Below are positions 55,401 to 64,000 of a stretch of DNA of 64,000 nucleotides, in pieces. The stretch is from Baylisascaris procyonis (Eukaryota > Nematoda > Chromadorea > Rhabditida > Ascarididae), in contig JAZARR010000221.1 in the NCBI GenBank assembly GCA_037389465.1, positions 226,501-290,500 on the forward strand, read 5' to 3'. The notes under the pieces were generated by a model, which worked only from the letters and a program-made list of their open reading frames with translations, did not search any database and had not been told where the DNA came from. Both the position numbers and the translations under genes were made by a program. The number at the start of each line of letters is the position of its first letter. The first letter of the stretch is position 1.

Positions 55401-55646
55401 TCTATTATTTTCACAGCGGATAGCGTTACTGTTTTAGCAGCGAAATTATATTATCAGATATTATGATATTGATTTTATCAATATTGAAATGAATCATTTT
55501 TGCAGGTGAAAGCTATCTTTTTGACAAATGATGCTTTCTCCGTTGAAAATGGTCTTTTAACACCAACGCTTAAAACAAGACGATCGCAGTTAAGAGCGCA
55601 CTATGCGAGTGTGATCAGTGACTTGTATAAAGCGATTAATGAATAG
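35955..55646 (+). CDS. ACSL: Long-chain fatty-acyl-CoA synthetase (ACSL1/5/6 type), 16 exons
   Basis: Exons: 35955-36092, 37362-37472, 37896-38031, 39382-39535, 40643-40775, 41365-41453, 42002-42128, 43145-43336, 43632-43766, 47916-48021, 49215-49408, 50128-50256, 52514-52605, 53124-53232, 54648-54716, 55506-55646. Phases all match, and 2,055 nt give 684 aa plus stop, normal for ACSL1/5/6. The enzyme joins long-chain fatty acid and CoA through an acyl-AMP intermediate using ATP. Motifs: P-loop [11 protein letters not shown] (about residue 255), [20 protein letters not shown] (about 441), [10 protein letters not shown] (about 517) and [20 protein letters not shown] (fatty-acyl-CoA synthetase signature). 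An N-terminal hydrophobic helix (about residues 2-22) suggests ER or mitochondrial outer-membrane anchoring, with the catalytic part cytosolic. Which acs paralogue it is cannot be decided. Intron 9 hosts a retroelement. Confidence 0.95.
42002..42128 (+). CDS. ACSL: ACSL exon 7: ATP/AMP-binding P-loop
   Basis: The tyrosine codon following the split cysteine (TG+C) opens [18 protein letters not shown], the AMP-binding signature of acyl-CoA synthetases. All Ser/Thr/Gly/Lys positions of the motif are present, so the enzyme is predicted active. Confidence 0.95.
44048..44057. repeat. Target-site duplication, left copy
   Basis: ATGGCAGCGT directly abuts the (TTAT)n tail of the retroelement and is repeated exactly at 46608-46617. 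Confidence 0.8.
44082..44498 (-). pseudogene. Retroelement C-terminal region
   Basis: An open frame of 138 codons has the YGSETW motif, a basic RRMERIITG stretch, and a GRPAMRWSD block ending near [15 protein letters not shown]. This is the usual C-terminus of RTE-like polyproteins. It is separated from the reverse-transcriptase fragment by a frameshift near 44500-44530. Confidence 0.85.
44529..45149 (-). pseudogene. Retroelement reverse transcriptase fragment
   Basis: An open frame of 206 codons contains [19 protein letters not shown] (catalytic D), the catalytic [13 protein letters not shown], and KTKLMSN / YLGRCVK thumb motifs. The expected RGVRQGD..SP element is shortened to [15 protein letters not shown], consistent with a deletion. 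The N-terminal part of the domain (45150-45448) is broken by stops. Confidence 0.85.
45449..46470 (-). pseudogene. Retroelement endonuclease and linker, frameshifted
   Basis: It begins around [20 protein letters not shown] after an in-frame TGA. It continues [38 protein letters not shown] and [11 protein letters not shown], then shifts frame near 45953 into EIDYILVNK and [13 protein letters not shown]. These are the N, E, D-N, and SDH motifs of APE-type endonucleases. The usual GDFNA is DDFNA here. A linker with [20 protein letters not shown] follows. Confidence 0.85.
46608..46617. repeat. Target-site duplication, right copy
   Basis: ATGGCAGCGT is an exact repeat of 44048-44057 and marks the 5' boundary of the minus-strand retroelement. 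Confidence 0.8.
47737..47758 (+). other. G-quadruplex motif in ACSL intron 9
   Basis: Five GGG runs (GGGAGAAGGGAGGGAGGGAG and one more GGG) lie on the sense strand, about 160 nt before the exon 10 acceptor. Confidence 0.8.
49215..50256 (+). CDS. ACSL: ACSL exons 11-12: adenylation and hinge motifs
   Basis: Exon 11 (49215-49408) encodes [20 protein letters not shown] and [16 protein letters not shown]. Exon 12 (50128-50256) encodes [20 protein letters not shown] and [14 protein letters not shown]. These are the conserved A5/A7-type motifs of adenylate-forming enzymes, with the ATP-ribose-binding Asp in HTGD. Exon 13 continues directly with [10 protein letters not shown]. Confidence 0.95.
54852..54872 (+). 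other. G-rich tract in ACSL intron 15
   Basis: Runs GGGGG, GGGGG, GG and GGGG lie close together on the sense strand within a longer purine-rich stretch (54840-54880). Quadruplex potential is less clear-cut than at 27515 or 47737, because one run has only two Gs. Confidence 0.6.
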
Positions 55647-57492
55647 TGCAGCTTGCGGTCCTGTGAAGAAATTTCGAGGTCTATGCGAAATAAGCACTCG
55701 TCGCTTGCGAATTTAGTTAGCGGCAGCAAGAATACAGACAAGCAGTGTTTATTGTATGGTAATATTAGTGCATGATGGGTGGCGGTTTTCACTTAGCGTT
55801 TCACACCGTTCTAGTGATCCGGCCAGACCATTGGTACCGTCTTTTGCCAAATACGGGTAGCAAGAATCGTATTTCGTCGTTAGAGTGAACAACAGTGAGC
55901 TTTACTCTGTCTTAACGCCTTCTGTGCCTTAATGTCTTGGCAGAAGACGTTCGATCAGGGTGAGGCTGAACTTAATCGCTATGCTTGATAGTTAAATGCA
56001 GTAACCACTAACTGCTACCGCTCAAACAATGCCACAGTCACAATGCACAGAAGGAACTTTTGATATTGACCTTTGCCATATTTTTCCAGTTCTCTTTATA
56101 AAGTTGGTGCTTATATCAAACTTATGGAAGTGAGAACACTTGCTGCATTGATAGTATATCACGATAAGTACTTGTCGAATCCCTGTTTCTTTCGCAGTAA
56201 AGTATGGTAGTTGTTGTTTACGCTGACGTATGGTATATAACTTTACCATGACGAGCATTTGTGCCCTTTTTATATTTTCAACTGATTTGTTCTTTTGGAA
56301 TCATCAAACACCTTAAAGAGGTTATTGTGCCTTAGCATTTGGAGCAGTAGTAAATATAAATTATAAATATGAATTTTAAAATCTTTGCTGCACATTGCGA
56401 TGTTTGGTGGGCTCTGTATATTCATTATTGTACTCATATCTATTATCTTTCAAATTGGCTGTTCGACAAAATTTTCCGCATTTTTTCCGACATTTTAAAA
56501 TGTTTTTTTTTCAGTGATATATAATTTATATCGTATAAATAAAAAAGGTAAAAAGTGTTTCTCCTTCGAATAATTGAAGTCATTAAATTTTAAAATTTTC
56601 TCTCAAATACATATCGATAATTGCGGATCGTCGTCTCTGAGATGCACATTGATATTACTGTTCGAGTTGTCATAATCAGTAAACGTTCACTCTATTCATG
56701 TTGCTATATTGCGAATGCATTCAGGTAATCAACTCATTGTTACCAATAGTTGAGTCGCCATCTATAGAAATAGTCCATCTCGGAGACAATATAACGATTT
56801 GCGAGAATAGCTTAACGACTGAAGTTGGTTGGCTGGTCAAAATTTTTTTTTCAAATTTTTAACCCTCAGGATAAATGTGATGAGCGCATTGCGCGCATCC
56901 TGCATCGTGAATAGGATGAAACCACACTGAGGATTACTGCTCTTTTTTAGTTAACTCAAAACCAAGTGACAAGCTCAACATGGTGTACAAATAAAATTAG
57001 GAGCAATGTTTCTGACGTTGAATTGAAAGGGATTTGTCAATAATAAAAAAATCAAGGAAGAACTCACGCGGTGATCTAAATAAAAGCTACTTTGAAAGCA
57101 CCTCACCATCTAAAAAGATGCTTGTTGTCGGGTTAGCGGACTGCAAAGGAATTAGACTCAAAATGCGATGTAAACATTTCATCAAAACAGTTTCACCACA
57201 GGTAGTTGCGACACTTTTTACTGAAATTCGAAGAGCAACCTATTGCCTCCTCAACCAAATAAATTAGGTTTGAATCTTGACTGCAAGCCAAAAATATTCA
57301 CAATCTATCCCATTCAACTGTGATATAAAATGAAAGAGGGATTTTTTGAAAGAGTGGAACAGTTATGCAGTAACAATCATTTATTTCAATAGACAAATTT
57401 CATTCTGAATATAATAAAGCATTTTTAGAAATAATACAATCACATAGCGATATACAATCTCTGGGTAATAATTACAGTATCACATTGGTTGA
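55647..57492. other. Convergent intergenic region between ACSL and PPP1R3-like genes
   Basis: This holds the 3' flanks of two genes transcribed toward each other. No exon or RNA gene is supported. Open frames at 56022-56258 (minus) and 57034-57267 (plus) show no recognisable domain. An AATAAA-type signal for the ACSL gene is not obvious within the first 800 nt. Confidence 0.6.
57380..57385 (-). promoter_or_regulatory. Candidate polyadenylation signal of the PPP1R3-like gene
   Basis: AATAAA on the minus strand (TTTATT on plus) lies 108 nt downstream of the stop codon at 57493-57495, a usual distance for a short 3'UTR. Confidence 0.5.
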
Positions 57493-57678
57493 TCAATAAA
57501 TTAGAAGTTGGTCGAAACCGAGCAAATCCGAGAGGATTGACTCGCGTGAATGGTCGACGTGACGTTTAGGTGCATCGATCTGGACATAATAGAAACGACC
57601 ACCGTTATCGTCTACGGTTAATCGCCCATTGTGAACATATTCCACCTTGAAGGCGCACCGAGTCCAACGGTATAAACC
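57493..57678 (-). CDS. PPP1R3: PPP1R3-like terminal exon: end of CBM21 and C-terminus
   Basis: It encodes GLYRWTRCAFKVEYVHNG then RLTVDDNGGRFYYV, followed by a charged tail (DAPKRHVDHSRESILSDLLG) and a stop. The acceptor ACTTTTTAAG|GG is used because it alone matches the phase-0 donor of the previous exon. The frame stays open further upstream to 57758 (CLPEKDDMVSSSRFAVYYFP), but that acceptor (TATATAG) is out of phase. Confidence 0.75.
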   Translation of the reverse strand, partial: GLYRWTRCAFKVEYVHNGRLTVDDNGGRFYYVQIDAPKRHVDHSRESILSDLLGFDQLLIY

Positions 57679-60600
57679 CTTAAAAAGTTGATTTACAGGA
57701 AAATAATATACTGCAAATCGACTGGAAGAAACCATGTCATCCTTTTCTGGCAAACAGCCTATATATATATGTATATATATGTACATATTTCCAACGCGAC
57801 ATTAAAATAAAATATTAAATTTGCACTTTATTTAGTCTCCCAACCATTATTGATAAACTCATCGCAAAAAAATGTCACGATGAACAAAAAATTAATTTTA
57901 TATGTATTTACTCATAATTATGTGCAATTTAATTTCAAAAAACGAATAATTATCGTTATTCAGCACCGCTCGCCTCAAGCGTAATTAATATTCGTTGAAA
58001 TTAAATTAACGCAACAAACAAGTTGTATGTGTGATTAAGTCTCTTATTCACTTACGAGAATTTCATTACTATTTATTAGTGCAATGTTTGTAAAGTTAAC
58101 TATGGATTAGGTCTTTTCTAATCAGTATCAGAGAAAACCGACAATTCTATGATACGGTAGCCTAATTCATTAGTTTTTACGCAGTTCAATAAAATTTCAA
58201 TGCAGTAGAATAAGGAAGTCACTTGCGCCGTCCTAAAATTGTTGCTTGAAAAAAGAATGGAGGAGGGATGGCAGCAAATTACAGCATTCACGAGAGGGCA
58301 GTCGTATTATTCATTCAACCCTAAGAAATCCATCCCTCCTGTCTGGATGCTGTTGTTATTAAAGCAAAACGACAGAAGAAACAAACAACACACCAAACTT
58401 GGAGGCCATTGAGATCCCATGTGCGCCAATCAAACTGATTAAAAAATGAGAAAGTGCCGCTTTAACTGCACGAGAAAAATACCAATAAACAGCAGTTGCT
58501 CAAGTCAGAAGCGGAATATTTTTGAAAACATCCCCTCAGGGAGGTATGGCTTGTAAGCAATGATACTTTGTTGTTCCCATTCTTGGTTCAACTATCGAAT
58601 CTTTTTTCGAGGCAAAATAAAATTCAAAAACATTTAAATATTCTGCGAAAAAACCAAGCTGCACTTGCAAAGCGCCTTACGGTGATGCTTGTTAGATTTC
58701 TTCAGTGCAAAAACCACAGAAGTCGAAGTTCAGAAAATCGAAGGGTATAATCTATATCCTAAAATTACCTGTTAGATATTCTAAAACTGATTGCTAATTC
58801 TGAAGCAATTATGGATGGCAAAAAGCATCTAAAAACGTTATCTAGAAAGGGAGGCATTGAAGGGCATTTCGCAATCGTTTGGGTAGCGAAGCTCACATAA
58901 GAACGACTGTTTTATGGAAGATGCAGAAAATTGTTAAAAGTGATCAGTCTCGGTAAAGTATGATTGCATTACTGAGTGCAATTTATTTGTTAAGAATTTA
59001 TGAAACTTTAATTGGATGGGGCTGCAGAAGTGCACATGACGTCAGTTTTCTTGATTGTGTCATAAGACGTATATCCCCGAGGAAGGGGAGGGAAATGAAA
59101 TATTATATCAATAGCGAAGAAAGAGAAGCTAATACTAAATCTACAGACAGTGATAATCACTTCTCATGAATGAACTTTTGCAGCTGTAACGGTTTCCGCT
59201 TCGAAATATTTCTTATAAATTGCAAAAATTATTTCAACTTTCAAACGGCAACTTTCTTTGAGCCCAACAATCGTTCTGTAAAAATTTTTAAATGAACAGA
59301 TAAGAGTTCACTCTGTAATCAATTTTCAGCAAAGATCATCAATTTGATATTAATTGTAAATGTGACGCAATCACTCAAATCTGTAGGAAAAACATGCTAT
59401 TAAAGCTGTCAACTATTATATAATTCATTCAACCTCTCGTAATTTTTTGTGTCACTGTTTCTTAGCAACAATCCGGCTAATAAGGCACTTTAAACAAACG
59501 AGATATTAAGGCATCAGTGATAAAATCAAGCGTTCGTGTAGCTCGTTAGCGTGCGTATGCATCCTTTTCTTTCCTCTACCATCTTTCTCTTTCCTTTACT
59601 TTTCTTCTCTTTCCTCTACCATTCGTTCTCTTTCTGTTCACTGCATAGAAAAATAAAAAAGTTATATCTGATGCAGCAAGTCAAGAACTATGTCAAAGCT
59701 AACAATAGCTAATACTGAAACAACGACCTTGAGATATTACGCTAAGGAATGCAATGCGGCAGCACGTTCATCAAAATTTCTAATGGAAATTTTTCTGCGG
59801 GGGTTCATGATTATCAACAGCAACTGACAGTTTGAGAAATAGTGTAAAATTTTTTCAAAACATTAGCCCATAAATTTGCCATCGCTTTGTAAATAACAAG
59901 AGAAAAACAGAAACAATTACGAGAATTTCTCAACTGAGGCGAACTCTATTCCCAGGATGTCAGTAGTTGGCATCACACCGCAATGGCTGGAAGCATATCA
60001 GTCGATCGCAAAAGGTGCTTATATCACCTTCGAAAATGATATCTTTTAGACGAAGACAAATATAGGTTCTTAATACATGCAACTTCCGTAAAATCCTAAT
60101 CAACTAACTTTGTTTGCCTCGAGCCAAATCCAATAGCGCTCTTTAAAATCAATCTGCCAAACGGTCACTCTACTATTTATGCGATAATGAGCTGAAAAAA
60201 ATGCCTCAAAATTTTGACAGCTTTTGCACCATTTCCAACCTTTGAAAGCATTTCGACAGAGAACACCCTACCATGAAATTTACAGAAATGCACTTTGATT
60301 GATTTTATAGTCTCGGCTGAAATCTTTTTTTTTTATTTCCTGCTGTTCTTTCTTAATGCACTCTCCGAGATTCACACTGTGAGTTTTTGTAAGCTAACCA
60401 ACAGAAACCCACCCTCAATGAAGCCTCTTCTCCAAGTTTCTATTTTAACTAAGTGATGCCAACATTTTTCGGGCTAATATTAGCGAAACAGTAGGCTACT
60501 GTCAGTCCACTCTGGCGAAATCTGGTGCTTTTCTTGAAATTCTTGATATCACTTTAAAGCCTTACTGGACTGGAAAATATTTAATCCTCTTCTTTTCCCC

Positions 60601-63160
60601 CTCCCTCCACTCTGCCAATAAAAGCTCTTTAACAAAACAGGATTTACAAGACCTCCGTGTCCAAAACAGCGAAACAAGTTTGGAGAGATTCTCCGAACGA
60701 TCAAAAAGCTTACCGTTAGATGGGCGTTGAAATGCCATTGACTAAGCAGATCACTAGTTGAGCTTTCATGCCGAAAAGCGCGAATATTACGAAATGTTCT
60801 CCAATTATCCGTCGTTAGCGAAATACAAAGCTGTAAAAACAAAAAAAAAAACATAGATACATAGATCACACATACACACACATCTCTAATATCCAATGGA
60901 AAGAACATTGTTGCTGAAAAAAGTGCAAAAAGCGCCAGAAATGTTTTATAAGTTATTGTTAATGTAAAGGACATATTCCGTGGTCAGTAATGCGATTGTA
61001 CCACGAAGTATCTCCACTTTTTGCACTCCACTGTATCGTACTATGCTGTGATATTCATGCTAAAACGAAGTATACCGTACCATAGTTCGTTCCAGTATGA
61101 ATAGTGTAGTGTACCATGACATTGTACAAAGCATTCATATCAAAACGAAGACCTGAATTCCGGTAGATTACACTCGCATTTTTAAAGCGTTAGGTACATT
61201 ATTAGTACGTTCAATATATACTGCAAATGTACTACCCAATGATTTAGTCAAATGTATCAAGTGATTTTCGATTACTGAACGATTGCAAGAGGCATTTCGG
61301 TCATTCGCGATGCAGGAATACACCTTAGGGCAAAAGTCGATATTACTGACCGCTTTCGAGTGTAATCTCAGCTGTCAAATAGTGCAAATTGCTGCTATGC
61401 GAATGAATATGTTAGATTAGCATTTATAGCCGCCTAGGTTTCTTAGATGATCAGCTGGTCTTCTCGTTTTTTCCTATATTAGAGAGTTTTGACATTTTCA
61501 ACATAAAACACATGCTGCTATGAATGTTTCACATTTCCATAATCAAATTTCTTCGTTTATATTTTATAATTTTCAGTTTTTTTCTGTTGACTGTTGAGAA
61601 TGTGGGTTCTGATATATGCGACTTTCTTTAATCTATAAGTGATACATTTTATTTTAAACATGCAATTTTTAGTGCTTAAAACTTCTTCTCTATGAGCTTA
61701 ATATCGTGTTTTTTTTTCACAATTACAATTATAGAAATTATATCGCTATAATTCGTCCTCAGTTTGTTTTACTTCACAGTTGTGATCCTATGATATTTGC
61801 ACATTCTCAAATACATTTTTAATTCATAGTATTTCATGACCTAGAAGACTCAAATAATGGCACGCATTTGAATGATATGCAAATTTGTTTTATAAGTTGT
61901 GGCTATAATATAGTTAACCCTCTCGAAATGTCATAGTAGAATACAGTATTCATTTCCTTTTTGAAACCAAATGAACTGCTGCAGTATTTATTGCAAGAAA
62001 ATTATACAGTGATCTCATTCAGCATGGAATATAGGTGAGTTGAAAATGCCCTTAGTTTCTATCACCTATCACCGATTTTATTCGCAAAAAAAAAAAATAG
62101 GAAGAAGTGACTTCGAAAAAATTTAACAACCAAAGGGCTGAAACCTCTTACATATTCTACAAAATCGGTTTTAGCGGAACGTTTTTCCAAAGGCATCGGA
62201 CGAACAGTGGAAGGCATTCAAAATTATCGTAGAAAACTTATCGAGTAAAGAGTAATAAACTGTGCATAGGCAATAACTAGCAAGTTTGTAAGACTCACTT
62301 CCTCTTTTGCATCATGCTCATATCGCGGATTTACCACATGCACTGTACCACCGATAAAAAGACCATTCGAAGAAAACGAATGCAGTCTGAAAACGTTTTG
62401 CATTGCATACTTGCTATTTGATGACATAAACGACTGAGGGGGGAATTCAGAACTTCAACAAAACGAAACTGAAAGGGGGTAGCTAAATAAGAATTAATCT
62501 CTTGGATAGAAATTAAAATAGCACAGTTGATCAGCTCCGTGTATATTTAAAATATGACGTCGATATATGAATATTCTAAGCGAAGTTTTTATGCGGCAGG
62601 CTTCAAGACAATGTAATAACTGAGAAAAAACAATTATTAATGAACTTTTTTGTTATCAATGGGAGCACCTTCAACAACAACTGCTTAATGAAAACATTTC
62701 CAGAGAAGACCTAAGTAAAGTTTTTCATAGAAAAAACCGAGGAAAGAAAAAAGAAAAGTGAGTTGACATATAAGGAATATGATGAACAGTCAAAGAGTGT
62801 TAGAAGAGCAAAAAAAAAGAAATTCTTTTGTAATCACCCAATCATGAAGCTGCAACGTTTGATAAGTAGACTAATAAGTTAAGCTGCATCCGAAAATGAT
62901 ATATCTCGCTCTCTCACCTAACTCTGATATCCTGACCGTTGCTATCGTGTTCGTCGGATGTGCTCGGCTGTTCGTTACGTTGACAAACACTACCCGCACT
63001 GAGGTGACGCACTCTTGTTAGTGATGCACCGTCCCAATCGGCAAAACGTACCGATTTGCCCGACGAACGACATCCGGCACGCTTCAACGAGCTCTGTAGA
63101 CTGTGTGAACGTTGCATTAGAAGCCTGAAGGCAAATCGCTTATGTATTTCTGCGCATCGA
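57493..63160 (-). CDS. PPP1R3: PP1 glycogen-targeting subunit (PPP1R3 family, CBM21), 3' four exons
   Basis: Minus-strand exons in order: 63160-62918, 62386-62299, 60830-60714, 57678-57493. Joints are phase-consistent and give 210 codons before the stop. The first exon has GKSVRFADWDGASLTRV. KSVRF is the RVxF-type PP1 docking motif, and VRFAD..G..L..V is the PPP1R3 hallmark. The next exons build a CBM21 domain: GLFIGGTVHVVNPRYEHDAK, LTTDNWRTFRNIRAF, QWHFNAHL, CAFKVEYVHNGRLTVDDNGG and RFYYV. Family role: it brings protein phosphatase 1 to glycogen to activate glycogen synthase. The canonical WDNNxGxNY is VDDNGGRFY here. The 5' end is open: exon 63160 starts mid-codon after TTTTCCAG, though an in-frame ATG at 63117 could start a 196-aa form. 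Usual members are about 280-320 aa, so upstream exons are probably missed. Confidence 0.85.
57679..60713 (-). other. Long intron of the PPP1R3-like gene
   Basis: This 3.0-kb intron splits the CBM21 domain. Its only notable content is a short TA/TG microsatellite (57758-57781) and a pyrimidine-rich CTTTCCTCTACCATTC-type duplication near 59571-59630. No coding exon is supported. Confidence 0.6.
60714..60830 (-). CDS. PPP1R3: PPP1R3-like penultimate exon: CBM21 centre
   Basis: Bounded by TTTTTACAG and the strong donor ACG|GTAAGC, it encodes 39 codons: LCISLTTDNWRTFRNIRAFR, HESSTSDLLS and QWHFNAHLT. The T.DNW.T...IRA pattern followed by a D..........F.F element is the core of CBM21. Confidence 0.85.
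62299..62386 (-). CDS. PPP1R3: PPP1R3-like exon: CBM21 start
   Basis: Bounded by CGTTTTCAG and GAGGAA|GTGAGT, it encodes LHSFSSNGLFIGGTVHVVNP and RYEHDAKEE. This matches the V.L.....G.V.V.N..YEK.V opening strand of CBM21. It enters with one base completing an Arg codon and leaves in phase 0. Confidence 0.85.
62918..63160 (-). CDS. PPP1R3: PPP1R3-like exon with PP1-binding motif
   Basis: It encodes RCAEIHKRFAFRLLMQRSHS, SLKRAGCRSSGKSVRFADWD, GASLTRVRHLSAGSV and a polar linker (RNEQPSTSDEHDSNGQDIRV). Basic and Ser-rich sequence before KSVRF is typical of PPP1R3 proteins and could be phospho-regulated. A second good acceptor (GCCTTCAG, exon start near 63125) lies inside. The true 5' limit is uncertain. 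Confidence 0.8.
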
Positions 63161-64000
63161 CTGGAAAACAATGTTGAAAACAATATTACGTCGTTGAAAA
63201 ACAATGAAAAAACTTCGATATTATGCTGTTAGTCAGAGCTAGTTATAGCACTTCAAACCTTAAAAAATCGAGGCCTACGAGGAAGATTCACTCGTCTTGA
63301 AAATCTGGATGCTCCAGTATCTCGAGAACATTGAACAAAATTTCTTCACACGCCAGAACTAGTCACAGATGGAAAACAAGGCATGAATAGACATAGACCG
63401 GAGCATCCCATCCCAGCGAGTGAAAGGAAGCCGATTGGTTCGAACAGAAGCAAAAATTTCTTCACACTAATGAACTCAGCGTTCAAGTGATCAAATGTAA
63501 AAAATTGTGATGATATCACCGCTTTCAAGTTCTTCTAGAGCCGATATGGGAACATATTCAGAGGTTCCTTGCCATTCTTCTAAAGCCGGTATGGAAACTG
63601 TCAGCTATTCGGAAGTGACACAATGAAAAGAACATTCATAATTGTAGCTAAATAATTTGTCTCGAACTTGAAGAGTACATACTTTTTAATATTAGTTCTG
63701 GAAATAACGGTGCTGCCAGAACGGCAACCCAATCCCACTTCCTGCTCTCTCTCGCCACCACTTCTTTCATTGGAAAGCAATCAGTTTTCGATAGTACGAA
63801 CTCAACGGAAACAACAACACACTTTACAGTATAATGTAATACATAAATAACACGCTGCGGATTTATTCACGTAAACGTATTCATTTGCACTTGCTAAAAG
63901 CTGTATAAGCATAATAACCGTTAAAATCATCTGTGCCTGACAAATAAACCTTTCAGCACGCATCACCTATGAACTGTTATTGCTTGCGATTATTTTATTG
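63161..64000. other. Upstream flank of the PPP1R3-like gene
   Basis: No further exon could be assigned on the minus strand, although the phase of exon 63160 implies at least one unless translation starts at 63117. Short open frames at 63346-63528 (minus) and 63668-63850 (plus) have no recognisable features. Confidence 0.5.

Noticed and set aside
57679..57758. Upstream extension of the last PPP1R3-like exon (CLPEKDDMVSSSRFAVYY)
   Set aside because: It looks CBM21-like, but its acceptor is a TATATAG in a TA repeat and out of phase with the preceding donor.

Overview
The window reads as nuclear DNA of a nematode. It is AT-rich, has long introns with mostly TTTCAG-type acceptors, many A+T microsatellites and a decayed RTE-type retrotransposon. 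Species cannot be fixed from sequence alone. No prokaryotic operon, CRISPR array or rRNA was seen. Three multi-exon protein genes were assembled by hand by following codon phase across splice sites.

Gene 1 (+, 2441-31053; 24 exons; 1,212 codons plus stop) encodes a type I membrane protein with signal peptide, NIDO, an IPT/Ig-E-set-like stretch, AMOP, VWD-type region, one sushi/CCP module, one transmembrane helix and a proline-rich cytoplasmic tail. This is the order of insect Mesh and of the related vertebrate SUSD2/MUC4 proteins. The tail has a PPRY motif and ends in TTGV, a class I PDZ ligand. A phase-compatible downstream exon (31285-31439) could replace that end. The exon 5/exon 6 junction is the weakest point of the model.

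Gene 2 (+, 35955-55646; 16 exons; 684 aa) is a long-chain acyl-CoA synthetase of the ACSL1/5/6 type: N-terminal membrane anchor, P-loop [19 protein letters not shown], and the DGFIHTGD to [15 protein letters not shown] signature. Its intron 9 carries a 2,550-bp antisense RTE-like retroelement (44058-46607) flanked by an exact 10-bp target-site duplication and ending in an (ATAA)n tail.

Gene 3 (-, 57493-63160; last four exons; 5' end not found) is a PP1 glycogen-targeting subunit (PPP1R3 family): the RVxF-type docking motif KSVRF followed by a CBM21 domain split over three exons. It converges on gene 2.

The rest is intergenic and intronic DNA holding (TA)n and (TTTA)n tracts, a 58-bp x 6 minisatellite, a 28-bp tandem repeat, a perfect 20-bp-stem hairpin, several G-rich runs and a tRNA-like remnant. 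I found no evidence for a new biological system. The most interesting items are the Mesh-like gene with its two possible C-termini, the cleanly bounded retroelement insertion, and the diverged CBM21 gene.
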